A stretch of DNA of 64,000 nucleotides from Fragilaria crotonensis. Its lineage: Eukaryota > Bacillariophyta > Fragilariophyceae > Fragilariales > Fragilariaceae. Both the position numbers and the translations under genes were made by a program. Position 1 is the first letter of the stretch, and each line of letters begins with the position of its first letter. Location: the NCBI GenBank assembly GCA_022925895.1, contig JAKSYS010000006.1, positions 310,001 through 374,000 on the forward strand, read 5' to 3'. The notes below the pieces were generated by a model. It did not search any database. It was given only the letters and a program-made list of their open reading frames with translations, and was not told the origin of the DNA. Shown in pieces: positions 1-11,312 of the stretch.

Positions 1-2311
1 AGATCAATCGGTTGTGAACAAGATATTGTACGAATTTGAGGAATGTCGACGTCTGGAGAACTCGTGACAGAATCTTGGGAATGTCTTGTTGTGCCAACCA
101 TTTCGGACCATTCTCCCTCAAAAAGTCAAGGGGGTGAATCGACGCCAGTCGTCTACTCTTCATGGAATGCGGGATGCGATGAAGCTTCAAGACGCGGTCA
201 CCTGCTTGAACTCGTTCCATGATATATTCCTCTGAAGTCATGACCTTGTCAACAAGCTTGAGTTCTAGGGCCTCTAATCCAAGATAAATGTCACCGTCGG
301 CAACTACATCGATAGCATCCCCAAGTGCTGGGCGCCCACGAACAACGAGCTCGCGAAAGGCTCCATGGACTTTCTCCAGATTCTTTTGAGCTATCTCTAG
401 ACCGCCTTTGGTGATCTCCCCATACGTTGAGAGTGGTGCCTTGGCATCGCCGGCCGTCAGTACCATAGGCAAGATGCCATACTTCTGCAACGCTTTATTG
501 AAGTTCAAGCCTTCACGAATAACACCGATGCTACCGACGACAGCAAAAGGCGCAGCCACTACTTTGCTGGCTTGACTAGCGATCATGTAACCGCCACTTG
601 CGGCCACCTTGTCGACGCAAACGGTGGTGACGATGCCCTCTTCATCCGTGAGTCGGCGAATTTGAGCCGCTCCCAACCCAAAGTCTGACACTCCACCTCC
701 AGGAGATTCCACCAAAACTACAACTTCTATTTCCACCGCAGTCGAATTATGAGCTCCGAAGGCCTTGCGTCGATGTTCAGTTAAAATAAATGTCACAACA
801 TCCTCCAGATGTGTCATGTCAAAATCACCCTTTTCAGACTTGGACAGTTCCACGACAATTACAGTGCGATCGAACATTTGGTCAAGACCCTTCTTAGCAA
901 TGTGCTCATTCTTTCGAGCTAGTTGTTGTTCCTTTCTAAGTTGACGCTTAAGGTGATGCCGCCATCGTCTTTCGGATACGGCAGTGGGCGGCGTCCTCAA
1001 TGCAGTTTGCAGGGCATCGCTATCCTTGGAATGTCTGTCATTCAGACGCTCCCACTGAAAATGTTGCGTTGGCTTCCTGAGAGATTTGATTTCTTCATCG
1101 GCAAACCATCTCGTCAACGATGTGAGGAACCAAAATCGAACACCAGTCGAAATAATCGTAGCAATTGCTTCAGCAATAATGGCTGTTGTAGGTGTTGGCT
1201 GGCCGGGTTGTTGCCGCGGTGCTGGCATTCCTCGTTGAGCTCGGCCATCGGGACCCATGATTATAAGTCCACCTCCTGGTTGCTGCGGGTGCATTGGAAA
1301 GCCCATTGGCACACCTTGTGTTTGAGATACCACCGGCGAGGGTCTGTCATCTGTGGTTTCGTCCGTGCGAGTGGCATTCACTACCTCTTTCTCCTTTTCG
1401 ATAGCCGTCGCATTCGATTTGGATTTGGCGGCATCATCGTTTTCGGATGTGCCTGCTCCAAATCGAAAGAGCGTTCGCTTTGCTGCTTGCCTTCCAGAGG
1501 TGTCGTCCTTCGGTGTCTCCAAACGCTGCGATTCCTCTGGTGAGGTGGTGACACATTCGGTCTCCTCCTTGTCATCGACGGGCGGCTTAGCTGTCTCATT
1601 CTTTATTTCAACCTCAACAGTTTCTTTGACGCTAACTCCAAATCGCAATCGTCTTGGCTTCGACTGTTGTTGGCCGCGAGCAATTTCGTTTGTAGGCTCG
1701 ACTGGTCGCTCCTCCGCTTCTGACATGTCGCTTCGGTGAATGTCGTCTCCAGTGACTGGAGATGCACTGGTAGGCTCACTCTTGGGATCATCATTGCTGT
1801 CAACCTTAGTGGTGGTCTCGCTTTCCTTGATGCCCGCACCGAATCGAAAGAGTCTCGACTGTGGCTGAGCCTCAATTTCATCGTTTTTGTTTGCCGTGCT
1901 CAATGCTGATTCTTCTTTTTCTTGGCTGCTAGCGGGCTCAGTTGGTCCCTTTTGATGGCTGGGTTCTTCCACATTACCATTAGATTCCTCCTTCTTCGTG
2001 CTTTCTGTGCTAGTAGAATCTGCTTTTGGTCCCTCCTTGGAATCCTTCCTTTTGAAACCAAAACGATTCCGATTCTTGCGTTCATCCTCTGATGGTGCAA
2101 CCTCCACTTGATCGTCCTTCTCCGATTTCTTTGATCCGAATCCAAAGATGCGAAAAGTTGGCTTTGTCACATCATTGTTCTTCGGGGTCGGTGCCTCTTC
2201 CTCCACCGGTCCCGCACCCCGCTTCCACCAACTGGTTGTTGTTGGTTTCGGTTCCACCGCCGTTGATGCTATTGATGTCGCAATCAACGCCAGAAGCAGA
2301 ACGAGTCTCAT
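1..2311 (-). CDS. SohB/SppA-type S49 peptidase, 3' end outside the window
   Basis: A single open frame of about 770 codons starts at the ATG at 2311 and is still open at the left edge, so the C-terminus is missing. It starts with a hydrophobic signal-like segment (MRLVLLLALIATSIAS). A long, charged, low-complexity region follows, with five boxes of the type F-R-F-G near residues 54, 81, 153, 220 and 281, and then a hydrophobic stretch near residue 370. The S49 domain covers about residues 470-720: ESPGGGVSDFG near 535, the nucleophile Ser in AASGGYM at 572, and the general-base Lys in GDAKAPL at 624. The 52-residue Ser-Lys spacing is the one known for bacterial SppA. The surrounding sequence (VDKVAASGGY, FAVVGSIGV, NFNKAL) resembles SohB most. 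The family cleaves peptides within or near membranes. In a diatom, an organelle or secretory location is likely but is inferred. The N-terminal extension is unusual for SohB. Confidence 0.9.
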   Translation of the reverse strand, partial: MRLVLLLALIATSIASTAVEPKPTTTSWWKRGAGPVEEEAPTPKNNDVTKPTFRIFGFGSKKSEKDDQVEVAPSEDERKNRNRFGFKRKDSKEGPKADSTSTESTKKEESNGNVEEPSHQKGPTEPASSQEKEESALSTANKNDEIEAQPQSRLFRFGAGIKESETTTKVDSNDDPKSEPTSASPVTGDDIHRSDMSEAEERPVEPTNEIARGQQQSKPRRLRFGVSVKETVEVEIKNETAKPPVDDKEETECVTTSPEESQRLETPKDDTSGRQAAKRTLFRFGAGTSENDDAAKSKSNATAIEKEKEVVNATRTDETTDDRPSPVVSQTQGVPMGFPMHPQQPGGGLIIMGPDGRAQRGMPAPRQQPGQPTPTTAIIAEAIATIISTGVRFWFLTSLTRWFADEEIKSLRKPTQHFQWERLNDRHSKDSDALQTALRTPPTAVSERRWRHHLKRQLRKEQQLARKNEHIAKKGLDQMFDRTVIVVELSKSEKGDFDMTHLEDVVTFILTEHRRKAFGAHNSTAVEIEVVVLVESPGGGVSDFGLGAAQIRRLTDEEGIVTTVCVDKVAASGGYMIASQASKVVAAPFAVVGSIGVIREGLNFNKALQKYGILPMVLTAGDAKAPLSTYGEITKGGLEIAQKNLEKVHGAFRELVVRGRPALGDAIDVVADGDIYLGLEALELKLVDKVMTSEEYIMERVQAGDRVLKLHRIPHSMKSRRLASIHPLDFLRENGPKWLAQQDIPKILSRVLQTSTFLKFVQYLVHNRLI

Positions 2312-3072
2312 GCTAGCTGTTCAATCGTGTTGTTTCAAAATGAAGAACGTGTCGAAACGAGGCAGCACTAGGTCTACTCGTCTAGTTGTTATGTTGTTAT
2401 GCGTACAGTTAATTCCGATCAACGTAACAAAAAGATCCAGCAATAAATGAAACGCGGCGCGTTTTCACGGCATCTACAAGTATGTGTACTCGGAATACTC
2501 AGTGGGCAACGCAACTTGTGAGGTTTTTACAGGTTATTTTTTACAGATGAGATTTGGCATGAATATTGGATGACGTGCGAACTCCCAGTAGGATACGTTT
2601 ATGATACTGTGTCACTGTGTCCTGCGAGGCTCCGAATGAAAACTACGAAGCAACCAAACACCAAACTACGGGTACTGTACCATACTTGTAGCCGCGACTT
2701 ATTTGCACCGAAGCCGAACCAAGGAACAATTAAAACACTCTGAGCTCTGAGAGGATACTTGTACTGTCGTAGGAATGACCGTGGAGGGTTCACTTCTACA
2801 ATAGTAGTACAGTACTGGTAGGAGTATGTCCTTGCCACTTGCCACCTTGACTTCCACATTCCACAACAGAGCAGATGGTGTTTTTCAAACAAGAACAAGA
2901 TTTAATAAAGTGACATGCCATATTCTGTCAAGTTTCCTACCACCGTCTGGTATTCATACAAAGGTTCAACCCTCAACATACCAGTAGCTCCATTCATTTT
3001 TTCGATAACTCCAAAAGACTCAGGTATTGTCAACTTTTATCATGCCCACAATTGTATTTTTCGGTATTCATC
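2312..3072. promoter_or_regulatory. Divergent intergenic region between the S49 peptidase and RGG protein genes
   Basis: About 760 bp separate two outward-facing start codons, so the stretch must hold both promoters and 5' UTRs. It contains several GTAC-rich palindromic words (for example tactcggaatact near 2488) of the kind scattered through the window. I see no convincing coding frame or recognisable promoter box. Confidence 0.4.
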
Positions 3073-3675
3073 ATGAGCGACGACGGTAGCAGCGATAGCG
3101 AAAACGAGGTAGAGCCCCCTGTTGTCGAAGAGACTGTCCCTGAGACCAAGGGAAAAGGTAAGCGCTCGGCAAGCGAAGACATCCCAGCGGATGAAGCCGA
3201 CGCCTATGGTAACTTCACCGACAAGACCCTGCAGTGCCGCGATTGCGAGAATGACTTCACCTTTACAGCAGAGGAACAGGAATTTCACGCCAGTAAGGGG
3301 TTCACGAATGAGCCAGTGAGATGCAAGGAATGCAGAGCCCAGAAAAAAGCTCGCATGGACGGTGATGGTGGCGGACGCGGTGGCGGCCGTGGTGGGGGAC
3401 GTGGGGGCGGACGCGGAGGCGATCGCGGGCCAATGACTTGCTACAACTGCAACGGAGAAGGTCACATGTCACGTGACTGTCCCCAGGCTCGCAACGGTGG
3501 GGGTGGGGGTCGCGGTGGAGGGGATCGTGGTCCCATGACGTGCTACAACTGTAACGGGGAGGGACACATGTCCCGTGATTGCCCACAAGCCCGCAGCGGA
3601 GGAGGTGGTAGAGGACGCGGCGGTGGAAGGGGCCGTGGTGGTGGTGGACGCGGTGGTGGTCGGGATCGTTACTAA
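3073..3675 (+). CDS. RGG-box protein with zinc ribbon and two CCHC zinc knuckles
   Basis: Uninterrupted 200-residue frame. The ATG at 3073 ([12 protein letters not shown]) is preferred, because the frame extends upstream only through non-ATG codons. Order: acidic N-terminus (about 1-45); a four-Cys zinc ribbon with CRDC and CKEC about 30 residues apart (resembling the zf-trcl probable zinc-ribbon family); a [11 protein letters not shown] stretch; a CCHC knuckle ([14 protein letters not shown]); another RGG stretch; a second, identical knuckle; and a Gly/Arg tail. CCHC knuckles with RGG boxes are known to bind single-stranded RNA or DNA (CNBP/Gis2 and plant glycine-rich proteins). A role in RNA handling or translation is inferred. 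The two knuckle units are near-perfect copies at DNA level, which points to internal duplication. No intron is seen. Confidence 0.88.
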   Translation: MSDDGSSDSENEVEPPVVEETVPETKGKGKRSASEDIPADEADAYGNFTDKTLQCRDCENDFTFTAEEQEFHASKGFTNEPVRCKECRAQKKARMDGDGGGRGGGRGGGRGGGRGGDRGPMTCYNCNGEGHMSRDCPQARNGGGGGRGGGDRGPMTCYNCNGEGHMSRDCPQARSGGGGRGRGGGRGRGGGGRGGGRDRY

Positions 3676-4550
3676 ACATTTAACTTCGCGCGTTTTGTTC
3701 GAACAATTACCGTGTGATTAGATCCCCATTGCCGATGAACCCTTCGTTAAGGCATTACATACAGCTGTCATACTAGTATCACTTATAGCTCAAGGTGAGC
3801 AATCAAGCGAGAGCATAAGTTGGAAAGTAGTCAGACAAGCCCTGCCGAGAATTTGACATCTTGCTGGCGAGCAAATAGTCGTTTCATAAGTGTTTCGGCT
3901 CTCATCAGTGCTGAAATACCACACAACTACTTAATCGTATGACATGGCATGCCGCAATAAACTCAACGCGCTGTTTGCGTCCACAGCTAAAGCAACTTGA
4001 ATCAAGACATTCATACCCTTCATTGGTGCACCTGCCAAGCGCAAGTTCCTTTGTCATGTTCCGTACTCACGTATGAATTCATGGTTGCGTTGCCTCAGCC
4101 TCCAAAGCATGCATGCGTAATTGTCGTATGCTTCCGAGACCATTCTGTACAGTGGTCCGCGCATACCGCAACACAATGGTCTCCGACGGAAGAGATGCAA
4201 CGCAATCAGCGTGATTGATGGAATGTAGCGTAATGCTCTTATGGGCTTCTATGTGCCTTGGCGAAATGCTCTACAAGGAATGAGCGAAATCCTGCCAACC
4301 TTATCAACAGCGAAACAATGCTATGCTTACGACCACATACCGACACCAGTGTATTCGACAATTGCGCAGCATATATTGTCAGTGTCTATTCGTTACGTCC
4401 TACAGCACTGATCGACCGCAGCAGGCAGCGCAGTGGGGAACAATCCGACTGCAGCGATCTCGGGGTAAGTACCTAATCGATGTGTGAAGGCAAAATTGAT
4501 TAAAAACTTATAGTAGTAAATATAGAACAGAACACGTTAACTCCGTGCTC
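3676..4550. other. Intergenic stretch, no gene recognised
   Basis: Short frames at 3997-4218 and 4258-4476 have no recognisable motif, no splice pattern and low-complexity-free but arbitrary composition. I see no repeat or RNA gene here. Confidence 0.4.
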
Positions 4551-4800
4551 GTTCGCGCCCTTCGACTGGCCATGCAACGTGCAAAATCTTACAACACCAT
4601 TAGGGTGGCTGTATTCAAAACATACTCTCTGCCACGAACAAGTCCAAGTTCGATTCAAAGTCACTGAAGTCTGACTGTTCGCGCCCTTCGACTGGCCATG
4701 CAACGTGCAAAATCTTACAACCACCATTAGGGTGGCTGTATTCAAAACATACTCTCTGCCACGAACAAGTCCAAGTTCGATTCAAAGTCACTGAAGTCTG
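4551..4800. repeat. 126-bp tandem duplication over the 3' end of the CGRG-domain gene
   Basis: Copy 1 is 4551-4673 and copy 2 is 4677-4800. They are identical apart from about one base (an extra c in the run ttacaaccacc). The unit carries the last codons, the stop codon and the 3' UTR start of the minus-strand gene ending at 4742. The copy at 4551-4673 is therefore an orphan 3' end lying downstream of the functional one. The near-identity shows a recent event. Confidence 0.9.
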
Positions 4801-5611
4801 CAGTCAGACTGTGCAGATCGTCAAGATGCTCCACATTCGAAAGAGAACAAACGTCGTTGTCGTCTAGCGTCTCCCATGTCTCCAATCCTTGATTAATCTG
4901 ACTTTGCATCAACCAGTTGTGAGTGCTGGATGCACGGATCCGCAATTCGTTTAAAGTGTTCTCAATCGCATCCGAAAACTCGATCTTGGACAAAGTGTGC
5001 GGAAACATGTACACACTGCCCTCACAATTGATGACTTTGGGAACCTGTGGCTTTTGAGAGGAGAAATGGTCATCGGACCTAGCGCCCATTTCGGCGATGG
5101 ACGAAGCGGAGTCAACCCCCTTCGTTTCCTGGACCTGGGAGTCCGACTTCGTCACACTGGAGGATACCATGTTGTTTAAGTGAGAGTCCGAATGCGTAGC
5201 AAGGCCCGTATCGACGGCCGATGAGAAGAGTGACGAGTGTGAGCTGGAATCATCCGAATCGGATGCGAAAGGGATAAGCACGGCACTGGACGAGTTGGAT
5301 TTCGTAGCCCTGCTGAGTCGGGCTTGGCGAGAAGCGTCGCGAAATAGATGAGCAACTTTGGTTCGTGCTCTGTCTGTGTTAAGCTTTACCCAGTGCCTAT
5401 CGGCACTCGACCTCATGACGAAGACCAATTTCATCTGCAATAGCTTCCGAGTTGTCTCGTTAACCAACTTGGTTTTGGCACTTCGTCCTGTGTTCTCGTC
5501 CATATAGAGCGGAAGGCGCCTTGCCACAACTTGTCGAAAGATCCTGTTCCCTTCATTGTTGTAATTGCTCTGTCCTCTTCCGCATACGATGTGATTGCTT
5601 TCGACCTTCAT
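4742..5611 (-). CDS. CGRG-motif (DUF6824-like) domain protein
   Basis: Single-exon 289-codon frame with an ATG at 5611. Residues 5-105 carry the hallmark order of a domain very common in diatoms: HIVCGRG, then N..GNRIFRQVV, a basic helix with KTKLVNETTRKLL, and then LN.DRARTKVAHLFRDA. In many diatom proteins this N-terminal block is annotated DUF6824. Its function is unknown, though its basic character suggests nucleic-acid binding (inference). The remainder is Ser/Asp-rich and probably disordered, ending in an acidic Leu-rich tail (DLHSLTADFSDFESNLDLF) that could act as an activation-type segment (speculative). The 3' end is tandemly duplicated just downstream. Confidence 0.8.
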   Translation of the reverse strand: MKVESNHIVCGRGQSNYNNEGNRIFRQVVARRLPLYMDENTGRSAKTKLVNETTRKLLQMKLVFVMRSSADRHWVKLNTDRARTKVAHLFRDASRQARLSRATKSNSSSAVLIPFASDSDDSSSHSSLFSSAVDTGLATHSDSHLNNMVSSSVTKSDSQVQETKGVDSASSIAEMGARSDDHFSSQKPQVPKVINCEGSVYMFPHTLSKIEFSDAIENTLNELRIRASSTHNWLMQSQINQGLETWETLDDNDVCSLSNVEHLDDLHSLTADFSDFESNLDLFVAESMF

Positions 5612-6660
5612 GTCTCTTACTAAAATCTACAAATGGATACGAATGGTAGCTAGAGAGTAGAGGTGTTTTAAGTCCCAAGAAATTAAGCAGATGGACGTTG
5701 TGTGCGCATCGAGATCAAAATCACAAGTACACACACACTAATCAAACAACCTCGACGAATGATTGAAGTTCTCCATTTCTATTGGCCCAATTGATTCACA
5801 CTTGAAGTTGCTTTGCTACACACTACTTAGGAAAGCAACCAACCGACAGAATCGAACCCCAGCTGGTACTCCGAGCACTGAAAAAGGATTTTGCTTCTAT
5901 GTGTCGAGAAGACAAATGTCATACGGCGGCGTGATCTATTCTACTACTCACTTCAGTTTTCACAGCTAAATAACTCGCTTGTCGGACCTTTCGGGGCGAA
6001 CTGTCCGTGAAATCTTAGGACATAGGGTCTTAAATAAGTGATAGCAACATTTAGTACTCTCGAGAGAACACAGTACGAATGATTGCAGCCGCACTTTTCT
6101 CCCAGCGCAGTTCCTACAGTAAAGTTCATATTCGATGAGAGGCTGAAATCTCAACGCGACATAGTAGTCTCTTGAATAACCACTTACATTTAAAGACATT
6201 TCGATGGAACAGTTTCGCTTCTCCAGTTTCGGTTTACACGAAACAGGTGTCGCAAAAAAACAATCCAAGCGCGATGACTTTCATCCATTCCACAGCATTC
6301 TCTCATATGCTACTATAGTGCAAAATACACCGACCGTCGAGTCCAGTATGACAAGGACTGCATACTGGAGACCTGGTACTGTACATCAAGAACACATGCA
6401 TTTAAAATTTTACACAAAAATACGTAACAGTTTTACTGCGATTGTTTTAGGTCTTGTACCTTGTGCTGCCATCTTTCTGTTGTGAAATCCTGGCGCAGGT
6501 CCTATAAGTGATGGAGGAAGTCATAAACCTTAGGGCCTCCCTTACAAGAGCAAAAAGTTGTGATGAAACCCCCACTTCTACTTTCGAAAAGTGGTTTCCT
6601 CAGACCTATTGTAGCAAAAAAGTTGGGTTTCTAGGCTTTTTTTTCTTGCTTCTAGCTTGA
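5612..6660. other. Intergenic stretch, no gene recognised
   Basis: Both strands hold only short frames without recognisable motifs. One piece (about 5828-5855, agaatcgaaccccagc) looks superficially like a tRNA T-arm on the minus strand but lacks a matching acceptor stem and anticodon arm. Nothing else is supported. Confidence 0.4.
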
Positions 6661-8160
6661 GAACCTTAAGTTTGTTTGTTACTTGAAGTTTATGAAAGCG
6701 ATCGAGCAAACAGTCTTTTTTGCTGTATACCATCTGTTGTCTTCTGTTCTGGTAACAGTGTCACAGACATTAAACAAAATGATGCTCAGCAAACGCATTC
6801 GCCGTTCCAATGATCCCAAGGAAGTGAGACAACCAGAACATATGATTCTTGGTATCAACCAGTTTGGACACCTTATGAGGATGTCCCAATAGTTCTAGTG
6901 AATAATAATGACTGGAGTGCAGAGAGTGTTGAGGATGCTATTGACTTTAGGATTTCCTTCCTGCAGAAGAGGACTTCTGAAGACATAGCTACCCTCCACG
7001 TATTGTCAGCCATTACATGAACAAAGATCTCTCTGTTGACGTTCAAGAACAACTTCCAAACCGTGTTGATGTCATATTCCTCACTACAACAACATATGCC
7101 AATGAAAAACTGAGAAATGGTCCGAAGGCTCTTGCTTGGTGCACAATGATTCCAGTAGTGAGACACTTCCGTCTGGAAAGTTCATCGACAATCATTGTAC
7201 ATGGTACACACCTGTATGTTGTATCTTTTCTTTGTGAAAATTAAGGGCTTGCCTCAACAAGACGTGTGAAGATTACAACTTATGTGACGATGAGATGCCA
7301 ACCAGCACAAGGGGAGGAGACGACCAACAAGATGTTGACCACCAGGCAGATGCAGCCATTTACGCAAAGCGTACCTGTGAGTATAGTTATTTTGTTCCTA
7401 TAATGCTTGCTGTCTTCCTTTGGGTTTTCATGCATCATGCAAACATCTTGACAATTCCAGATAGGCGACACATCATCCCAATGAACAAGAAGGGAAGAAA
7501 GGTACACAAGATTGTCACTGTTTTGGTACACTTACAATCACAACATCTAAGTCACTGTTCTTTGTACCACAATACTTGACCTTTTATTCCACAAACCTGA
7601 ACAAAAAGGGTAGCGCGACTGTGGTTTGGATCATCTCTGCTGATATTTATGCACACAAAAAGCTCATAGCTAATAATGAAAAAAACACACATATTAGCAT
7701 CCTTGAGATGGTAATAGCTCAAGCACCGGGTAGCAAAATGTATTTCAGGGACGGTTAAGTTACGAATGGAGTGGTATACAGGACGCTTTCATCATAACGT
7801 GAGACAGACAGACAAACACTCCAAACAAGGAACGGCTCAGCGATGGTAATTAGCCATTGTGCTGGTTGGAGTGCATTGGAATCAAAGGAAAATCCTTTGG
7901 ACAACAAGTCAAAACCAAGATCTTCAAGACAAAACAGCTAGTAGCTACTAAACAGCGCCAGACACTCTCCCGAGCCCTTCGTTGCAACCTTTGTGATGTG
8001 TACTACATTCTCAAGGACCAATCGGAACCGAGTATGAGAGATCTTCAATTGACATTTCTGGTTGAAGATACATCTGCAAAAACCAACTTGGGTCAATAGG
8101 ATGTGGCTCACCATTCACGCATCGAGAATACTCAACAATGCCAACATCAAGCGCGCCCGC
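6660..8160 (+). other. Broken coding traces, possibly an old DNA transposon
   Basis: Several short plus-strand frames line up (around 6683-6892, 6870-7018, 7017-7244, 7576-7758 and 7857-8099), with protein-like composition but with frame changes and stops between them. I could not assign a family. The position next to a tandem repeat, and the similarity in decay to the piggyBac relic at 27430, suggest a dead transposon, but this is inference only. Confidence 0.25.
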
Positions 8161-8479
8161 TAGAAAGCACTAACAGGTAAGAAAAAAAGAACCTAAAATC
8201 TATTTTACGTGCTGCCGCTGTCCCGGACAAAAACGGAGCTCAACCCACACGGATGACCGCTAGTACCCTGGAGTACACTAGAGGCCAGCTGGAATAATGA
8301 GTAGTGCAGTCAATGCTGCAGTCCTCCCCGACTATCTTGCAACCCAGAAGACTTCTCTAGGACTGCATGCTCTGTTACTTTGACTTTCTTGCTTGTTGGT
8401 GGTGATGGCTGCTCGGTAGGGAGGGTGGCTGTAATGTGGAAAGAAGGTCCACCACTTCTCGGAGTAAAATTTCCACTTC

Positions 8480-9015
8480 ACTTGGTGATTTCTTAGTGCT
8501 GCTGCTTGAATATGACTTTGCTGCCATCCTCAAGGTTGGCCCTGCTCTGGAATGTACTGGATCTTTGGTGATTGATGTCTAGATTGCATCATGGCTGCTT
8601 CATGCTGATTCTGCTGCACAGTATGCTGAAATCGATTTTCTGCAATACGAAACTCCACTCTTGAATAGGATAACTCTGCTCTCGAATACTTAAAAAATTT
8701 CCGGATCACTTGGAATCCACTTCTCTCGGTAACTTCTGCTTGAATGTGACTTTGATGCCTTCCTAAGGGTTGGCTCTGCTCTGGAATCTATTGGAACTTC
8801 AGTGATTGATGTTTTGCAAGCTGATTCTGCTGCACAGTATGCTGAAATCGATTCTCTGCAATAAGGAAACTCCACTCTTGAATAGGATAACTTTGCTCTC
8901 AAATACTTAAACTCTTTTCTGGATCACTTGGAATCCACTTTGCTTGGTAACTTGCTGCTTGAATGTGACTTTGATGCCTTCCTAAAGGTTGGCTCTGCTC
9001 TTGAATACTAGTAGA
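8480..9015. repeat. Tandem repeat with a period of about 220-230 bp, roughly 2.4 copies
   Basis: The phrase tgcttgaatgtgactttgat (first copy tgcttgaatatgactttgct) recurs at about 8503, 8736 and 8955. Each copy is followed by gccttcctaagggttggctctgct, and in copies 1 and 2 also by gctgattctgctgcacagtatgctgaaatcgatt and aactccactcttgaataggataact. The copies differ by substitutions and small indels, so the array is not recent. It is not obviously coding. Confidence 0.8.
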
Positions 9016-11312
9016 CTGTTTCTGAAAGAAACTTGGCTCTTGGATCAAAGAACCTGGTGTGCTCTGATGAAATGAGAATAGATCACCATGGATGATTGTT
9101 CGACGCCGTAGAAAATATACCAGATTCTGCCGAAGAAAAATTTTGATTCTGGAAAATACCAGTTATCTTGCAATTCAATCTCCTCCCTCCACTTCTGTTC
9201 AATCTTCATCTTTATTGTAGAAACTTCTTCATTGGTGTGTTTGACATGTTTGTAATTGAATGACTGAGCTTGAGAGGGCCTGGGGGCCCTCCCTTTCATG
9301 GTTGATGTTGTGCTCCTATTCGTCGTAGATTCCGTACTAGAATTCACGTAGGATTTCGTGTGGACTTACTGCTTTCTACCTGGGAAAATTCTTCCAACAG
9401 GTAAGAAGTCCACCCGACAATATTTCCCTATCTTGTAACCTGTCCAAAATCAGCTCTGCATGATCTTTCTTGTATGAGGTCAGGTTTTGCTCCGTGCTGG
9501 GTTGAATGTCTCTGGTATGCACATCGTGGTAGGACGTAAAGTAAATTTCAGGTTTTGTTCACAACAGATCAAAAATGTAAAGATTCAAGCATCCTGCTCT
9601 GTGGAAAAGCAATTCTCTCCTGACAATGAGTATGCAACTGCATTGCTCATCATCCCGATGGAAATCAAACATCGGACGGACGAGCTCGTAAGAGTATAAT
9701 ACAACTAGCTAGTAGGTGAGTATACTAAGGCTGTATATTTGCTTGTACTATTTTTTTCATTATACTTCCCATATTAATCACGGTGCCATTCTAATTCATT
9801 AAATGCACGATTTGGAGAGTGTTTTGGGTATTTTTCTGTAGAACCGGGTGGTAAGATTTCTACCGGTACGTATTGACAAGCCTCGGTGCATGGCTGCATT
9901 CCTCATTCAACTGATGTTACATGAAGAGAATTTTGCCCATGCTGTGCTCTGGCCTACTGCACCACTGACACACATGGAATCATGCCATCATTCAAGATAT
10001 TTCTGACACACATAAAAAGCATGTGCTCAAAGAATTTCAATTTGCGATCACCAACAGGTTTGACCGACAAAAGCCAGATAAAACAAATGTTGTCTCCTTC
10101 TTGTGATGACAGATCTCTCTTCTGTAACCTCGCAGCAGGAGGTGCTACAGTTGGGTCTGGGTCAGAGGCATCATCCATCTATGGTCATGAGTTATTTACT
10201 AGTAGTAAACAATTGAGGCGCCTTGTTTTTTCCAAAAACTTGATTTTGAACATTGTAATTATTCGCCCGCTTTCAATGATGTACATACATGAATAGCTCT
10301 CACTTAGCTTTAGCAACAATGATGACTTGATGTTTTGAGTAAATGCAAGAATTACTCTTATCCAGAGGTCCAGCGGTTGTGTTAGCTAGTTTGCTGGAAC
10401 AGAGGGGAGTACAATGAAATATCAGCCAAGTAATGAAGTCAACTAACAGTACACTTATTCCCACTTCCCTCAGCATGGTTTGGCCCAAGAATGTTCCAGC
10501 CATCAAGTTTTAGACCATTGAGCTGTCTATAGCTACCTGCCATGCTCCAATGGGTACAATGTGAGAATTTTAGTCATGGTGTTGATATATCCAAGCCAGC
10601 AAGGCTTTTCATTGAATGCAATCTGTCTTGGCTGTAAGCAATTGCTATTGGTTCCGAGCACAGCTGTACTCGGAACTCGGAGTGTTAAACAGGGTGAATG
10701 ACATGCATACTCGGAGTATAGTTTCCTTGTTGATTGGGAACTGAACTACCGGTAGTTTTTTTAAAAGTCGACTATTGCACGGATTTCTACGGAGCTTGTC
10801 GACTGCGCGCCTTGGTTCTTCTGCCAGTACAATTGTAGTCCTCCCCTCACCACTGACTCCCTACTCCCGATCCCGACAAAGGGAAATCGCTCCAGATTTA
10901 GTTGCAACGAACTTCTTTTCCATACCATTTTTTTTTTAGAGGTAGGGAAAATTACAGCATTATTTAATATACCTTAAATGTTATAATTGCTCAATGCATA
11001 TATGAAATAAGCCATTTTTTGGTTGTTCTCCAGTAGTGACTTTGGGTTGGTCGCTGAAAACGTTGAACGGACAGCTTTGGAGCATAAATATTATCTTTTC
11101 TGTATATTGACTATAAATCGATATTCGATGCACCCAAAATCCTATTTATTCAACCTTGAATACATATATTAAAAATGTTACACACCCCTCCACATTTCTG
11201 CTTGACAGGTTTCCTGCCAAGATCTCCATGCGATATAATCGGTTTTGGTGCCAAAGCTGTGATCGACGCCCTCAACTGCCACATTCTTTAGAACAAGCAC
11301 GCAGAGAGTGAG
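9016..11312. other. Intergenic stretch, no gene recognised
   Basis: Frames at 9045-9347 (minus), 9487-9699 (plus) and 9982-10296 (plus) lack recognisable domains. GTACTCGG-type palindromic words occur near 10672 and 10712. An AT-rich stretch at about 10920-11170 precedes the gene at 11313 and probably includes its promoter. Confidence 0.4.

Noticed and set aside
923-2450. Several open frames on the plus strand and in other minus frames
   Set aside because: They overlap the continuous 770-codon S49 peptidase frame, have no motifs, and reflect its repetitive charged composition.
3302-3679. 125-codon minus-strand frame rich in His/Arg
   Set aside because: It is the complement of the Gly/Arg repeats of the RGG protein, whose zinc motifs are clear.
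5828-5860. tRNA-like T-arm on the minus strand
   Set aside because: No matching acceptor stem, D-arm or anticodon arm at the right distances.
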